Shown here: positions 47,801 through 55,357 of the stretch, in pieces
How the letters are laid out: each line of letters opens with the position of its first letter
Numbering within the stretch: the stretch's first letter is position 1
Assembly: GCF_004355225.1 (NCBI RefSeq)
Contig: NZ_CP037933.1
Coordinates: 3,720,001 to 3,784,000 of the forward strand
Length of the DNA stretch: 64,000 bases
Direction of reading: 5' to 3'
Origin: Flavobacterium nackdongense
GTDB lineage: Bacteria; Bacteroidota; Bacteroidia; Flavobacteriales; Flavobacteriaceae
Position numbers and translations under genes: made by a program
Notes under the pieces: generated by a model
What the model was told of the DNA's origin: nothing
Seen by the model: only the letters and a program-made list of their open reading frames with translations
Database searches by the model: none

Positions 47801-49342
47801 GAAGCAGGAAGAGCAGGAAGAGATAGGAAAATGGCTTTGTCAGTTATATTTTTATCAGATTATGAAATTTCAAAAATAAAAGACAATTTTAATGATAATA
47901 CCTTTCCTATACCAATAATTAAAAATTCTTGGTTTAAAAAAGGAGGTTTGGAAGAGGTAATTCAAAAATACAACTTAAAAATTCCGAAAGAATATATTGA
48001 AACTGCCAGTCCTTCAAAAGATTTGGCAAAGTTGTATTGTGATTTTGCTGACAGTACTTTTCAAAACAATCAATGCGAAATTATGAAATGCCCGCATCTC
48101 CAAAAGTGTGAAATTAAAAACATTTCACAGGAAAGTAAGGGTTGGAAAACAGAAGAGGAAATAAAAACAAAATTAACTGAACAAGATAAAAAACTAAACA
48201 AAAAATATCTAAAATACCTAAGTGCCGATTATGAAACCGTAATGTATTTTTATAATACTAATTTCAAAGGAGAAACTTTTGAAAAAACCAATATGGTAAA
48301 TATTCTTAATTCTAGTGATGTCTTTGTAGAATTAGATAAAATTCGTTTACCTAAAAAGGGTTTTCTTGATAGTCTCACAGGAGTTAAAGATAATGAAAAA
48401 GTAATAGTTTATGTTCCATATAATCAAGGCGTCAATGATACTGATATCTCAAAAGCAATATACAGAATGTGTTGCATTGAACTTATTGAAGATTTTACAC
48501 AAAATTATAGTGCAAAAGAATTTAGAATAGTAGTTAGAAAAAAAGCGGAAGGATTATATTTTGAAGGTTTAAGAAAATTTTTGCTGAGATATTATACCAA
48601 TGATAGAGCATTAGTTGAATTAGAAAAAGCAAAAAACTATGATGTTAAAGTTAATGAAATACCTATTATTACTGAAATATATAAATGTTTGGCATATCTA
48701 ACAGAATTTGTATATGATAAAATATCAGAAAAAAGAAAAAGAGCCATTGATGATATGCGTAATTTCTGCATCGAGGGAGCTGATGAAAGTAAAAGCTGGA
48801 CAGAAAGAAACGAGGATTTAAAAGATTTTATATACTACTATTTCAACTCAAAATATGCAAAAAAAAATTATATCGCCGATAATGGAGAACCCTATTCTTT
48901 AACAAACGATACAGACGGAGGTAAAATATCTAATCCAGAAATAGTATTAAAATATTTAAAAGTTACAAAAGACAAAATTATAGGAGTAGGAACTCCAATT
49001 GATAATGTCAAGCATTTACAGGGTGCTGTACGATTGATAAAAAGATCACTCACGGATAGTAATCCTACTTTATTGTTACTAAATGCTTTTACTTTATTGT
49101 ATTTAGGAACAAAAAACAACAATAACCTTGAAGTTGAACTTAGGAATAGTTATTTGGATGGAATGTCTGAAATGGCAGAACGAATGGAATATGATATTTC
49201 ATTTTGGAAGTTATTTTCTGATTTTAATTCAAATATTGGAAACGACATTGAATATCAAAATTTTGAACAATTAAAAACAGAAGCAAAATTGATGATTCAC
49301 AGTAATAAACTAAAAGAAATAGCTGACAAATACACTATGTAA
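44864..49342 (+). CDS. Methyltransferase-like domain fused to RecQ-type helicase
   Basis: 1492 residues. Residues ~1-260 resemble a class I SAM-methyltransferase fold (IIDWGCGQGLGTINL, Asp90-Gly96; VTLIEPSKEALDRA). A ~300-residue region without a recognised domain follows. Residues ~570-1075 form a RecQ-type SF2 helicase: Walker A PTGGGKS (602-608), DEVHC (706-710), FGLTATA and QEAGRAGRDRK (979-). A CxxxxxKCPHLQKC stretch near 1065-1090 looks like the RecQ zinc site. The helical C-terminus has no clear HRDC. Nine bases after DUF1848 and one before the coiled-coil gene. I know no named system with this fusion. Confidence 0.8.
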   Translation: MNEYLTAIENLQNPSFQKIRTLANNSISHLTQFEKDTLWAELQHGVALLNTHEHLCQYLRSFGNMHQAKLIDAFQQLPPKIFKNGFEIIDWGCGQGLGTINLFDFIANIGFANNVKKVTLIEPSKEALDRAFKHTNCYLKNQNNITTINDFFENITENQLKSELGIPVIHIFSNILDVAQIDLKHLAKLVDQSVLSDNYIVSVGPLNATNRRIDAFYNYFDVPIIYEQENRYFKEKSWTYKCKIYKLEYNQKGNLIPIEFYPSVQFHAAYELDAYKTARRKTDCKLFDAFSNFEVNAPFDIGASVYNDVHSIFAVLNNIITRGLPTKASLFIEETFCQTFENTTKENNLGEIYFKSKNSINYDQISDDVLNILNNKTTGYNISNEFIELLSPIAIARFQKMIIEAILTGNLSIENEAWNVLVEEQDVPFAAIALKDLQDSFFHLTQLSSEYNNLKFPEIKLDIICNEEFIDSPLHLKANVNFVVKPFHLEKIYDLVVDMAMLKSASIDKITFSKYKCKNNCYFNVRSTNSKRSSRTIYTSSLIKYNKLVEKDSQGGFVENEKQKEHLTYFLQLLFRKNEFRPGQLPILDRALQNLPVIGLLPTGGGKSLTYQIAGLLQPGITLVIDPLKSLMKDQYDGLISSGIDCCTFINSTATPSEKKQRETQLESSQLLFAFVSPERLAILEFRQRLKNMHEYNVYFSYGVIDEVHCVSEWGHDFRFSYLHLGRNLYNFVKAKDGPISLFGLTATASFDVLADVERELSGNGAFSLDSETTVRYENTNRLELQYKIEKVDISFKEFDIKFKGIILDPSLPKIIDINNDKIVHTSKSNYLQNYLSEIPNYINELQINSNIDLIKTRFLIRQNNEDNLDNDLFINMPADYIQTKHEYPQAGIIFCPHAQGTGISVQQNHSKLNDVYQNIGSFSGKDTDGSSMQNLELFRNNELPIMVATKAFGMGIDKPNVRFTLNMNYSSSLESFVQEAGRAGRDRKMALSVIFLSDYEISKIKDNFNDNTFPIPIIKNSWFKKGGLEEVIQKYNLKIPKEYIETASPSKDLAKLYCDFADSTFQNNQCEIMKCPHLQKCEIKNISQESKGWKTEEEIKTKLTEQDKKLNKKYLKYLSADYETVMYFYNTNFKGETFEKTNMVNILNSSDVFVELDKIRLPKKGFLDSLTGVKDNEKVIVYVPYNQGVNDTDISKAIYRMCCIELIEDFTQNYSAKEFRIVVRKKAEGLYFEGLRKFLLRYYTNDRALVELEKAKNYDVKVNEIPIITEIYKCLAYLTEFVYDKISEKRKRAIDDMRNFCIEGADESKSWTERNEDLKDFIYYYFNSKYAKKNYIADNGEPYSLTNDTDGGKISNPEIVLKYLKVTKDKIIGVGTPIDNVKHLQGAVRLIKRSLTDSNPTLLLLNAFTLLYLGTKNNNNLEVELRNSYLDGMSEMAERMEYDISFWKLFSDFNSNIGNDIEYQNFEQLKTEAKLMIHSNKLKEIADKYTM

Positions 49343-49343
49343 T

Positions 49344-50195
49344 ATGAATACAATAGAAAAATCTTTAACCGAAATTCAAAAGAATTTAGAAAAATTAGAA
49401 TCCGCACGAAATCAAGTGCTTGACGTTACCAAAAGCAGTAAGGAAATATCTGAATTAATGATTGATTTGGTAAAAAACATAAAGGAGGTTCAAGTAATCA
49501 TTAGTGGCGAATCTGATTCGTTCATAAAAGGATTTGTAAAGAACGAGAAGAAAGTTGATGAAGCCGTAAAAGGGATAATCGATAAATGGCAATTTTCTGT
49601 TTCGTCATTAGACAAGAGCTTAAGTTCTTTTACTAACCAGATTTCTGAAAAAATAAACCAAAGCGGTGATAACATTACATTTAAAACAAATTCATTTCTC
49701 GAAAAACAAGATGTTGCTTTTAATGCTAATATATCTAATTTAGAAAATTCCAATAAGGCTTTAAACGAGTTTAAGAAAAGTTTAATTGAATTTGATTTTT
49801 ATGAGCAAGTAAAACCAATTGAACTAAAAATAGAAGAATTTGAAAGATTAGTTTCCAAAAGAATTCACGAATCTTATAAAGAAACAACTAGAAATACGAA
49901 TCAAATAGCTACTGATTCTCTAAAAGCTATTCACGATTTAAATCTACCTACTCGTTTAGATAAATTAGATGCAAATATTTCAGGAATACCCACAATTATC
50001 CAAAATGTACAAAGTAGCCTTGATAATATAGAAACCAGTATCGGTGATAAACTAAAAGATTCGGCAGACAAACAAGCAGTTTTACTTTTGGCTTTTGAAA
50101 AGAAATTAGAAACCATTGCTAAAAAACAACAAACAAATGCTTACATCACTTGGGCAATAATTATAATTGCTACAATTACTATAATAACATTTTAA
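49344..50195 (+). CDS. Tail-anchored coiled-coil membrane protein
   Basis: 283 residues. Long helical, heptad-like segments (EIQKNLEKLESARNQVLDV, then regions at ~50-180 and ~215-260) end in a single C-terminal membrane helix (AYITWAIIIIATITIITF) with no residues beyond it. This is a tail-anchored protein facing the cytoplasm. It follows the helicase gene by one base, so it is probably co-translated and might tether the helicase complex to the membrane or act as effector. Family not recognised. Confidence 0.7.
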   Translation: MNTIEKSLTEIQKNLEKLESARNQVLDVTKSSKEISELMIDLVKNIKEVQVIISGESDSFIKGFVKNEKKVDEAVKGIIDKWQFSVSSLDKSLSSFTNQISEKINQSGDNITFKTNSFLEKQDVAFNANISNLENSNKALNEFKKSLIEFDFYEQVKPIELKIEEFERLVSKRIHESYKETTRNTNQIATDSLKAIHDLNLPTRLDKLDANISGIPTIIQNVQSSLDNIETSIGDKLKDSADKQAVLLLAFEKKLETIAKKQQTNAYITWAIIIIATITIITF

Positions 50196-50273
50196 AGTCA
50201 TTAAACACCAATTTACTTATATATTTTGATGCTAGACTAAAAATTAATTTATGTATTTAAATAAAATCAATAA

Positions 50274-51338
50274 ATGACACCAGAACAACTAAAATTAGCA
50301 CAACAACTTGCAGAACTAGGCGATGTTACCATTGTAAAAAGGGGCACATCAAGTCTTATTAAAGCTATTTCAGCAATGAATAGCGAAGCACTTGAATTAA
50401 TTTTAGAAGATAATGTTAGTTATCAAGATACTACCAAAACAATTTTCCTTCAAAAACTGAAAGAAGTTTTCAAGGATTTCCAAAAAGAAGACAATAAACT
50501 TATTCCTTATGAGGGTAAATGTAATTCCGGTGAATGTACCAATAAAAATAAAAAAGGTATAGCCTTTGTTGGAAATAAATCAAATCGTTATATTAATTTC
50601 ATTATTGAAGAAAAAGAAGACGGCACAGTAAAGGACATATACACTTGTTCGGTTTTTTGCACTAATGAGAATGTTATCAATGAAAATAAAAGAAAACTTG
50701 ATATTACGGTTTATAATGATGAAAAGGTAAATTTTAAACCTTCATCTTCATATAACTATTTAAAAAATAAATCAATCACTGCTCTGAATGAAATAAAGCA
50801 ACTCAATGACTGTGAAATTTCAAAAGATGAAATAATTACTTGGATTAAAAGCTATGAAGAATTATACAATTCTATGAATTGGATAAATAATTTTTACAAA
50901 CATCATTATTCGTTTTACTGGCTTTATTATCATATCAATGAAATTTATAAATTCTTAATAATTGAAAATGAAGCTAAAATAGCGATTGATGAATTTAAAT
51001 CTATTAATCTTGATAACGAAATAGATTTATTAAAATGGTTAGTAAAGTATGAACATTTATATTACGAATTGATATTATTATGTGCTAATATAGTCACTGA
51101 AGAAAGCTTGCAAACTGGAAATTCTCTTTTACACAAAGACTATACTGTTTACTTCAAAACAAACATTTTACAAAACTGCATTGATTTACAAGAACTTATT
51201 GATAACCACTACAACGAAAAATTGAATAAATACAATACACTAACTCAGGAAGAACAAGAAAATCAGATACCTTTTGATGATGATTACGAAAATACTTCAT
51301 CCTTAAAATACCACTTAGAAAAAAGGGGCATTATCTAA
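50274..51338 (+). CDS. Cys-rich protein of unknown function (354 aa)
   Basis: The N-terminal helix (TPEQLKLAQQLAELG) is followed by a compact segment with four cysteines, GKCNSGECTN and then DIYTCSVFCTN (~82-132), spaced like a zinc-binding treble clef or ribbon. A long helical C-terminal half follows (~150-330), rich in Tyr, Trp and Leu. It starts 78 bases after the coiled-coil gene and closes the cargo operon. Family not recognised. Right after it the gene-free hairpin region begins. Confidence 0.65.
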   Translation: MTPEQLKLAQQLAELGDVTIVKRGTSSLIKAISAMNSEALELILEDNVSYQDTTKTIFLQKLKEVFKDFQKEDNKLIPYEGKCNSGECTNKNKKGIAFVGNKSNRYINFIIEEKEDGTVKDIYTCSVFCTNENVINENKRKLDITVYNDEKVNFKPSSSYNYLKNKSITALNEIKQLNDCEISKDEIITWIKSYEELYNSMNWINNFYKHHYSFYWLYYHINEIYKFLIIENEAKIAIDEFKSINLDNEIDLLKWLVKYEHLYYELILLCANIVTEESLQTGNSLLHKDYTVYFKTNILQNCIDLQELIDNHYNEKLNKYNTLTQEEQENQIPFDDDYENTSSLKYHLEKRGII

Positions 51339-51886
51339 TCATTATCTCATTCAGCTGCACAAAACTTTCATTTAGTCCAAGTATTCCCAAACTCAAGTCT
51401 TTGTTTGCTTCATTTCGCTAATTACTTTTCCAATAACGAGAATATCTTTTTTCGTTCAGTGGTAAATAGGAAGTTTTACATTTCAGTAATCACTCCTTTG
51501 CCAACGCTCCAAAAAAAATTACTGGCACAGTTTTTATCAAAAACACGTACGCTTCGCAACTTGCGCCAGTAATTTTTTTCCCCAAGCTGTGTTACATAAT
51601 TGAGTATTATAGTTCATTACAAAGCTTTTATATTGTTTTTTTGGTTTTTGCAATGAAGCTATAATATCATTTATGTAAAACAGCCGCCACACCCAACGCG
51701 CAAGACAGTGGCTCCAGGACAGTCTTTTTAATTGCTTCCTCGCACCGGCCTGCAATAAAAAAGACCATCCTTCGCCACTGTCATTAACAACGTTCGCCAT
51801 TTCATAAGAATGTTTACGGAACTACCTAATTTCAAGAACGTTCACGGTCACTGTTTTTAGCAACTTGATGTTTAAATCGGTAAGTA

Positions 51887-52185
51887 TTTGCATTGTTTTT
51901 GTGCGTGTCTCAAATTGCTTATCAACTCTATTTCTAACATTCACGACATAGGAATAAGCAATTTGAGACACCCACAAAATCAAAAGAAGCCAGCAAGAGT
52001 GTGGTTTTTTATTTGCTAGAAAACCCGAAGTAATTGCTTCAGCGGAAAAGCCGATGCCATACCGTTCCTAAATATAAAGTTGACCAGCCCGAAGCATTGT
52101 CTTTCTTTCAAGTCTTTGGCATCGACTTTTCCACAAAAGCAATCAGAAACACCCCAGTAAGCAAATAAAAAACCACACACTTGCC
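51887..52185. repeat. Hairpin unit 1 (two hairpins with conserved junctions)
   Basis: CATTGTTTTTGTG leads into a perfect 18-bp stem (51905-51922/51954-51971). The joint CCCACAAAATCAA (51971-51983), then GAGTGTGG and a perfect 19-bp stem with layered inner stems follow, closed by CCACACACTTGCC. The junction words recur in unit 2. Confidence 0.65.
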
Positions 52186-52216
52186 TGCGCTACTGCCCCA
52201 TCGCACTAGGTATTAT

Positions 52217-52405
52217 TTTTTCATTGTTTTTGTAAGTATTGAAAATCACTTGAAACTTTCGCATTATAATAGAAAAACCTCCGTAAAGTGATTTTCAATA
52301 CCCACAAAATCAAGTCCAAGAAAGAGTATGGATTTTTAAAACAGAAAAATAATAGGAATGGATTTTATATTTCTTTTTTCTGTTTTGAAAATCCACACAC
52401 TTTCC
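52217..52405. repeat. Hairpin unit 2 (same junctions, different stems)
   Basis: CATTGTTTTTGT leads into a perfect 16-bp stem (52236-52251/52286-52301). The joint CCCACAAAATCAA (52301-52313), then GAGTATGG and a 24-bp stem with two mismatches follow, closed by CCACACACTTTCC. The stem sequences are unrelated to those in unit 1. Confidence 0.65.
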
Positions 52406-52819
52406 GAAAACCATCCTCTTCCAAATCAACTCCCATTCCTTCAAAAAACTTCCGATTATACGATGACGATTGGTAAATGAAATCAAAACAAAAAATAAAA
52501 AAAAAGAAGGCAAAGGTAAGTTCCAGGTTTACAAAAAAGCAAGTTCGAGCCTCCGGTTTTTGATAAAATCTCCACCCATAACGGTTCGCAACAACATTCA
52601 ATTCCGACTTCACGCCCACACTCCCGATGATGTATCGGGTAGTATTTTATCAAAAAAACTTGCTTTTTTGAAACCTTCCACTTGAACGAATGGCTTTCTT
52701 TTTTTTCCTTTTTTTTCTTTTGAAAAATTTAATGGGCGGAGCGTAGCGAAGCACATTGGTCTTTCAACCGAAACCCTGCGGAAAATTGAAAATCTAACCC
52801 ATTTTTAAAGCCGAATGTT

Positions 52820-53242
52820 ATGCTAAATTTCATCATCAAGACCCACCGAAAAGACACCGTTTACACAAAACCCCATTTATTTGTACTTAACAAGGGGATG
52901 AACAGCGGAAAGCCACAAAAAACGCCATTTACTAACAGTTTTGTTATCATTTTTCAAAACGAAGAGGACTGCGAAAGCCTTTTTTTCATCGCATATAGTT
53001 TATGGCAAACAAAATTCTGGCATCAGTATTTAGTAGGTTCGGTTATTTCGTTTTTGCGTCTTCCAGATTTCAAAAAACAATTCAATCCACAAGCCAGTTT
53101 GATGATGATGGAGCACGAGCAGCACCAAAAAAATGTTGCAGCTCTCAAACTTCTGGAGAAAAAAGAAAAGCAATACAAAGAGGATATGATGCTTATAAAT
53201 GACATCCGCAGAGCCATTTTATACCGTTATTGTAGAAAATAA
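52820..53242 (+). CDS. DUF6943-like small protein of Bacteroidota mobile elements
   Basis: 140 residues. FIIKTHRKDTVYTKPHLFVL, then NKGMNSGKPQKTPFTNSF and an aromatic helix (FFIAYSLWQTKFWHQYLVGSVISFLRLPDF) with a charged end. I recall similar proteins, labelled DUF6943, on integrated elements of this phylum. The function is unknown. It follows the hairpin region, and a hairpin at 53244 directly follows its stop. Confidence 0.6.
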   Translation: MLNFIIKTHRKDTVYTKPHLFVLNKGMNSGKPQKTPFTNSFVIIFQNEEDCESLFFIAYSLWQTKFWHQYLVGSVISFLRLPDFKKQFNPQASLMMMEHEQHQKNVAALKLLEKKEKQYKEDMMLINDIRRAILYRYCRK

Positions 53243-53243
53243 A

Positions 53244-53273
53244 ACAATCCTGGTCCTTGCGGACAAGGATTGT
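53244..53273 (+). terminator. Hairpin after the DUF6943-like gene
   Basis: ACAATCC (53244-53250) pairs with GGATTGT (53267-53273), and TCC/GGA extend the stem inside. A T-run is missing, so termination is only suggested by position. Confidence 0.45.
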
Positions 53274-53385
53274 CTGCACCTTATTCCCAAGCAAACTAAC
53301 GCATAAGTGCAATATGATTGCACCACTTAAATAAAACGGAGAAAAGCAAAGCAATCCACATTTATTAACTGCTATAAATGAAAAA

Positions 53386-53408
53386 AGCTCCAAATAATGG
53401 AGCTTTCA
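53386..53408 (-). terminator. Terminator of the minus-strand phage-like genes
   Basis: AAAGCTCCA (53386-53394) pairs with TGGAGCTTT (53400-53408). On the minus strand the stem is followed by a T-run (53383-53388 read in reverse), placed right after the stop of the last minus gene. Confidence 0.75.
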
Positions 53409-53427
53409 AAGTGGTTTTTAACCGTTT

Positions 53428-53670
53428 TTAAGGGTTTGTTATTGGCTCTTCTTCCGATTTTACAGCAGTTTGAGAAACTACTGAAATAATACTTCCGCCC
53501 AGAACCAAATAACCAGCTGCACTCACCAAGCCAACTGGCAAAGCAACCGGGGAAGCTATGATAATTCCGCCAACGGATGCCAAGGCAATCCCAACTGTTC
53601 GAAGAACTTTAAACCATTTTGGAGTTGGTGCCAAAACTCTTTCTGCCAAATTCATTTTATTATTTTTCAT
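53428..53670 (-). CDS. Small two-helix membrane protein, holin-like
   Basis: 80 residues. A basic N-terminus (MKNNKMNLAERVLAPTPKWFKVL) precedes two hydrophobic helices (~24-45 and ~47-66) and an acidic tail. Its size and place next to another small membrane protein and the DUF5675-like gene resemble holin genes in lysis cassettes. It overlaps the upstream gene by 11 bases. No sequence family is recognised, so the lysis role is inferred. Confidence 0.5.
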   Translation of the reverse strand: MKNNKMNLAERVLAPTPKWFKVLRTVGIALASVGGIIIASPVALPVGLVSAAGYLVLGGSIISVVSQTAVKSEEEPITNP

Positions 53671-53923
53671 AATCTTGATTTTTAAAAATTGATAATTCTA
53701 AATTGTGTACTCTTTTTTCGATGTATTCTACTTTTTGGTTAAGTAAATCATTCCCGCTTTTGAACTCGGTTTTGATGATTAAAGCCATCGTTTTTACTTC
53801 AATCAAATCTTTCTCCATACTCTTGAAATCAGTGTGTAATTGCTTGATAAAATAAGCCACAACCGAGAGTAACAAGGTGATCAGTGTTCCAAAAAGTGCT
53901 GCTATGGCATTAATATTTTCCAT
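53660..53923 (-). CDS. Small membrane-anchored coiled-coil protein
   Basis: 87 residues. An N-terminal membrane helix (AIAALFGTLITLLLSVVAYFI) is followed by a charged coiled coil (~35-82). The layout fits a phage spanin- or holin-accessory-like protein. It starts 12 bases after the DUF5675-like stop and overlaps the next gene by 11 bases, so the three genes form one operon. Confidence 0.5.
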   Translation of the reverse strand: MENINAIAALFGTLITLLLSVVAYFIKQLHTDFKSMEKDLIEVKTMALIIKTEFKSGNDLLNQKVEYIEKRVHNLELSIFKNQDYEK

Positions 53924-53935
53924 TGGATTTGCTTT

Positions 53936-54388
53936 TTAAAATTGAAAATTATTTTCAATGGTAAATTTGTTAGAAGGATCCTTTGCCAATGCAACCAACT
54001 TGGGATAAATCATTTTGTAAGCTGCTATACTTTGGGTAACTTGAAAATCGCCTTCAGCAAATTGGAAACCAAAACCACAAAGCGGACAACCGGCAGTATC
54101 TTTTATAGTATTTCCGACGTGGATATAGACAAAACTGAAATTCGGTAATCCCGAAATCTCAATCATTCCCTGGTGTAGGTTTCCAAAAGCTCTCTTGTAA
54201 TCCGCATTTTTTGCTCCCCAAGTGTTGAGTTTTAATTCAAAAACACCTGTAGGAATGGCAGTTTGTGAAGCAATCTTCACTTCCCTGATTTTATCTTCTA
54301 ACAAATAACATTGGAAAATCCCGTTGATATACAACTGGCTCAATGTACTTTGTTTGCCTTGGGCGACCCTGATTATTTTATTTTCCAT
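53936..54388 (-). CDS. DUF5675-family protein
   Basis: 150 residues from the ATG at 54388; a 20-residue upstream extension would run into the terminator at 54412. Features seen are GKQSTLSQLYINGIFQCYLLED, IPTGVFELKL, GMIEISGLPNFSFVYIHVGN and AGCPLCGFGF. I associate this pattern with DUF5675, found next to phage-type small membrane genes in Bacteroidota and suspected of peptidoglycan-related action, though unproven. It opens a three-gene minus-strand operon. Confidence 0.7.
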   Translation of the reverse strand: MENKIIRVAQGKQSTLSQLYINGIFQCYLLEDKIREVKIASQTAIPTGVFELKLNTWGAKNADYKRAFGNLHQGMIEISGLPNFSFVYIHVGNTIKDTAGCPLCGFGFQFAEGDFQVTQSIAAYKMIYPKLVALAKDPSNKFTIENNFQF

Positions 54389-54411
54389 TGTTTTTGTTTT
54401 AAGGAGTTGAT

Positions 54412-54441
54412 AAAAAAAATCCCTCGTTTTTGGCGAGGGAT
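54412..54441 (-). terminator. Strong terminator behind the 267-aa gene
   Basis: ATCCCTCG (54419-54426) pairs with CGAGGGAT (54434-54441). On the minus strand a T-run follows (54412-54418). It separates the 267-aa gene from the DUF5675-like operon. Confidence 0.8.
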
Positions 54442-54456
54442 CCTTCAAGGGTTTTT

Positions 54457-55260
54457 CTAGAAAGCGTCCTCGACTTTCAAGCAGTTCCCACTGGAGAACA
54501 AGTAATAGTTTCCACCTACTTGTTGGTAGAACTCAATTCCGATGCACTGCAAAACGGTTGTGTTTACCGTTGGAACTGCTCCATTAGGTAAAGTTGCAAC
54601 AATTGTTGTAGCAGGAACTGGAGCGTACAAATCCAAAAAGTCACTGTATTGAATATCGCTTATCTCATTCAAAGCTGCATCCATAGGATCATAGCTGTTT
54701 GTGGTAGCGTTATATTCAAAATCACTCACTACTGAAAGAGAGCTAATCAAACGGAAGTGTGTGGCACCAGATGGAGCACTCACCAAATTAGCTGGGTTAA
54801 AATCAGCAACTACAAACTCTCCGCTTTCTCTACCAACTGTATGAGTTAATGAGTAAGGAGCATTGAAAATGCCATTGAAAGAAGAGTTTTTGTCAAACTC
54901 GAAACCTTTCAAGTAATTACGTTGGGTACTGATTTCAATTTTTCTGTAACCCCTAGCTTCAGTTTGGTCTTCCAAGTTGATTTTCTTCATAATTGAAGTT
55001 AATCTTCCTGTAACTTGACTGTCGGCCATTTGTTTCATCACCTGAGATAAGCCAGTTCGAACCGCTTTCCCAGCTTTGGCACAAGCGCCAAATTCATTCA
55101 TATTCTCACGAGTTCTCTCGAACTCTGGTGCAGTGTTTACCTGATCACCACTAGGACCGCCAACCATTCCGGCGAAGTAACCTTCTTGTCCTTTAATTTT
55201 GAAGTGTCGGATATCTCCAAGAGTTCCGACATACTTAATAACACCTTTCTGTCTTGCCAT
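54457..55260 (-). CDS. Conserved-type 267-aa protein of unknown function, possibly structural
   Basis: The start MARQKGVIKYVGTLGDIRHF and the stretch FERTRENMNEFGACAKAGKAVRTGL match a type of protein I have seen repeatedly in Bacteroidota elements without a known role. The C-terminal part is rich in Val, Thr and aromatic residues (~150-267) and likely beta-structured. It has no signal peptide, its own promoter region shared with the divergent nuclease gene, and a strong terminator. That suits a highly expressed product such as a virion or particle protein, but this is inference. Confidence 0.6.
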   Translation of the reverse strand: MARQKGVIKYVGTLGDIRHFKIKGQEGYFAGMVGGPSGDQVNTAPEFERTRENMNEFGACAKAGKAVRTGLSQVMKQMADSQVTGRLTSIMKKINLEDQTEARGYRKIEISTQRNYLKGFEFDKNSSFNGIFNAPYSLTHTVGRESGEFVVADFNPANLVSAPSGATHFRLISSLSVVSDFEYNATTNSYDPMDAALNEISDIQYSDFLDLYAPVPATTIVATLPNGAVPTVNTTVLQCIGIEFYQQVGGNYYLFSSGNCLKVEDAF

Positions 55261-55319
55261 TTTTTCTAATTTTTAAAAGTTAATATTTGCTTGCAATTGC
55301 AGTAACAAAGTTCAATGAT

Positions 55320-55327
55320 TATCTTTG
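55320..55327 (+). promoter_or_regulatory. -7 promoter box (TATCTTTG) of the nuclease gene
   Basis: Exact TAnnTTTG match 31 bases before the ATG at 55358. The in-frame TTG at 55325 lies inside the box and is therefore not the start. Confidence 0.5.
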
Positions 55328-55357
55328 AATATCAATAACTTAAAATACTGTAAATCA

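Larger units (their letters stand above)
51512..52676. ncRNA. Array of long hairpins in a 1.5-kb gene-free region
   Basis: No credible gene lies between 51339 and 52819; short ORFs there run through palindromes. Arms read: 51512-51528 with 51563-51579; 51601-51620 with 51650-51669; 51704-51711 and 51722-51735 with 51752-51765 and 51775-51782; 51897-51922 with 51954-51979; 51999-52017 with 52160-52178, with inner stems at 52034-52059 and 52117-52142; 52227-52251 with 52286-52309; 52326-52349 with 52374-52398; 52525-52545 with 52657-52676, with inner 52557-52569 against 52644-52656. Stems are about 13-25 bp and mostly perfect. Whether the product is a large structured RNA or DNA-level hairpins is open. 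The strand is not determined; 51339-51511 shows no structure. Confidence 0.6.

Noticed and set aside
51537..51800. 87-codon open frame on the minus strand in the hairpin region
   Set aside because: It crosses two hairpins, has no family-like sequence and depends on palindromic DNA; more likely a by-product of the structure.
51512..52676. Integron attC array
   Set aside because: Hairpins alternate, but no integron integrase is present and I find no consistent RYYYAAC/GTTRRRY core pairs.
51512..52676. CRISPR array or retron
   Set aside because: There are no regularly spaced identical repeats, no cas genes and no reverse transcriptase; inverted rather than direct repeats dominate.
52288..52685. 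Four overlapping frames of 62-84 codons on both strands
   Set aside because: They overlap each other on both strands within long inverted repeats; none has a promoter box or protein-like composition.
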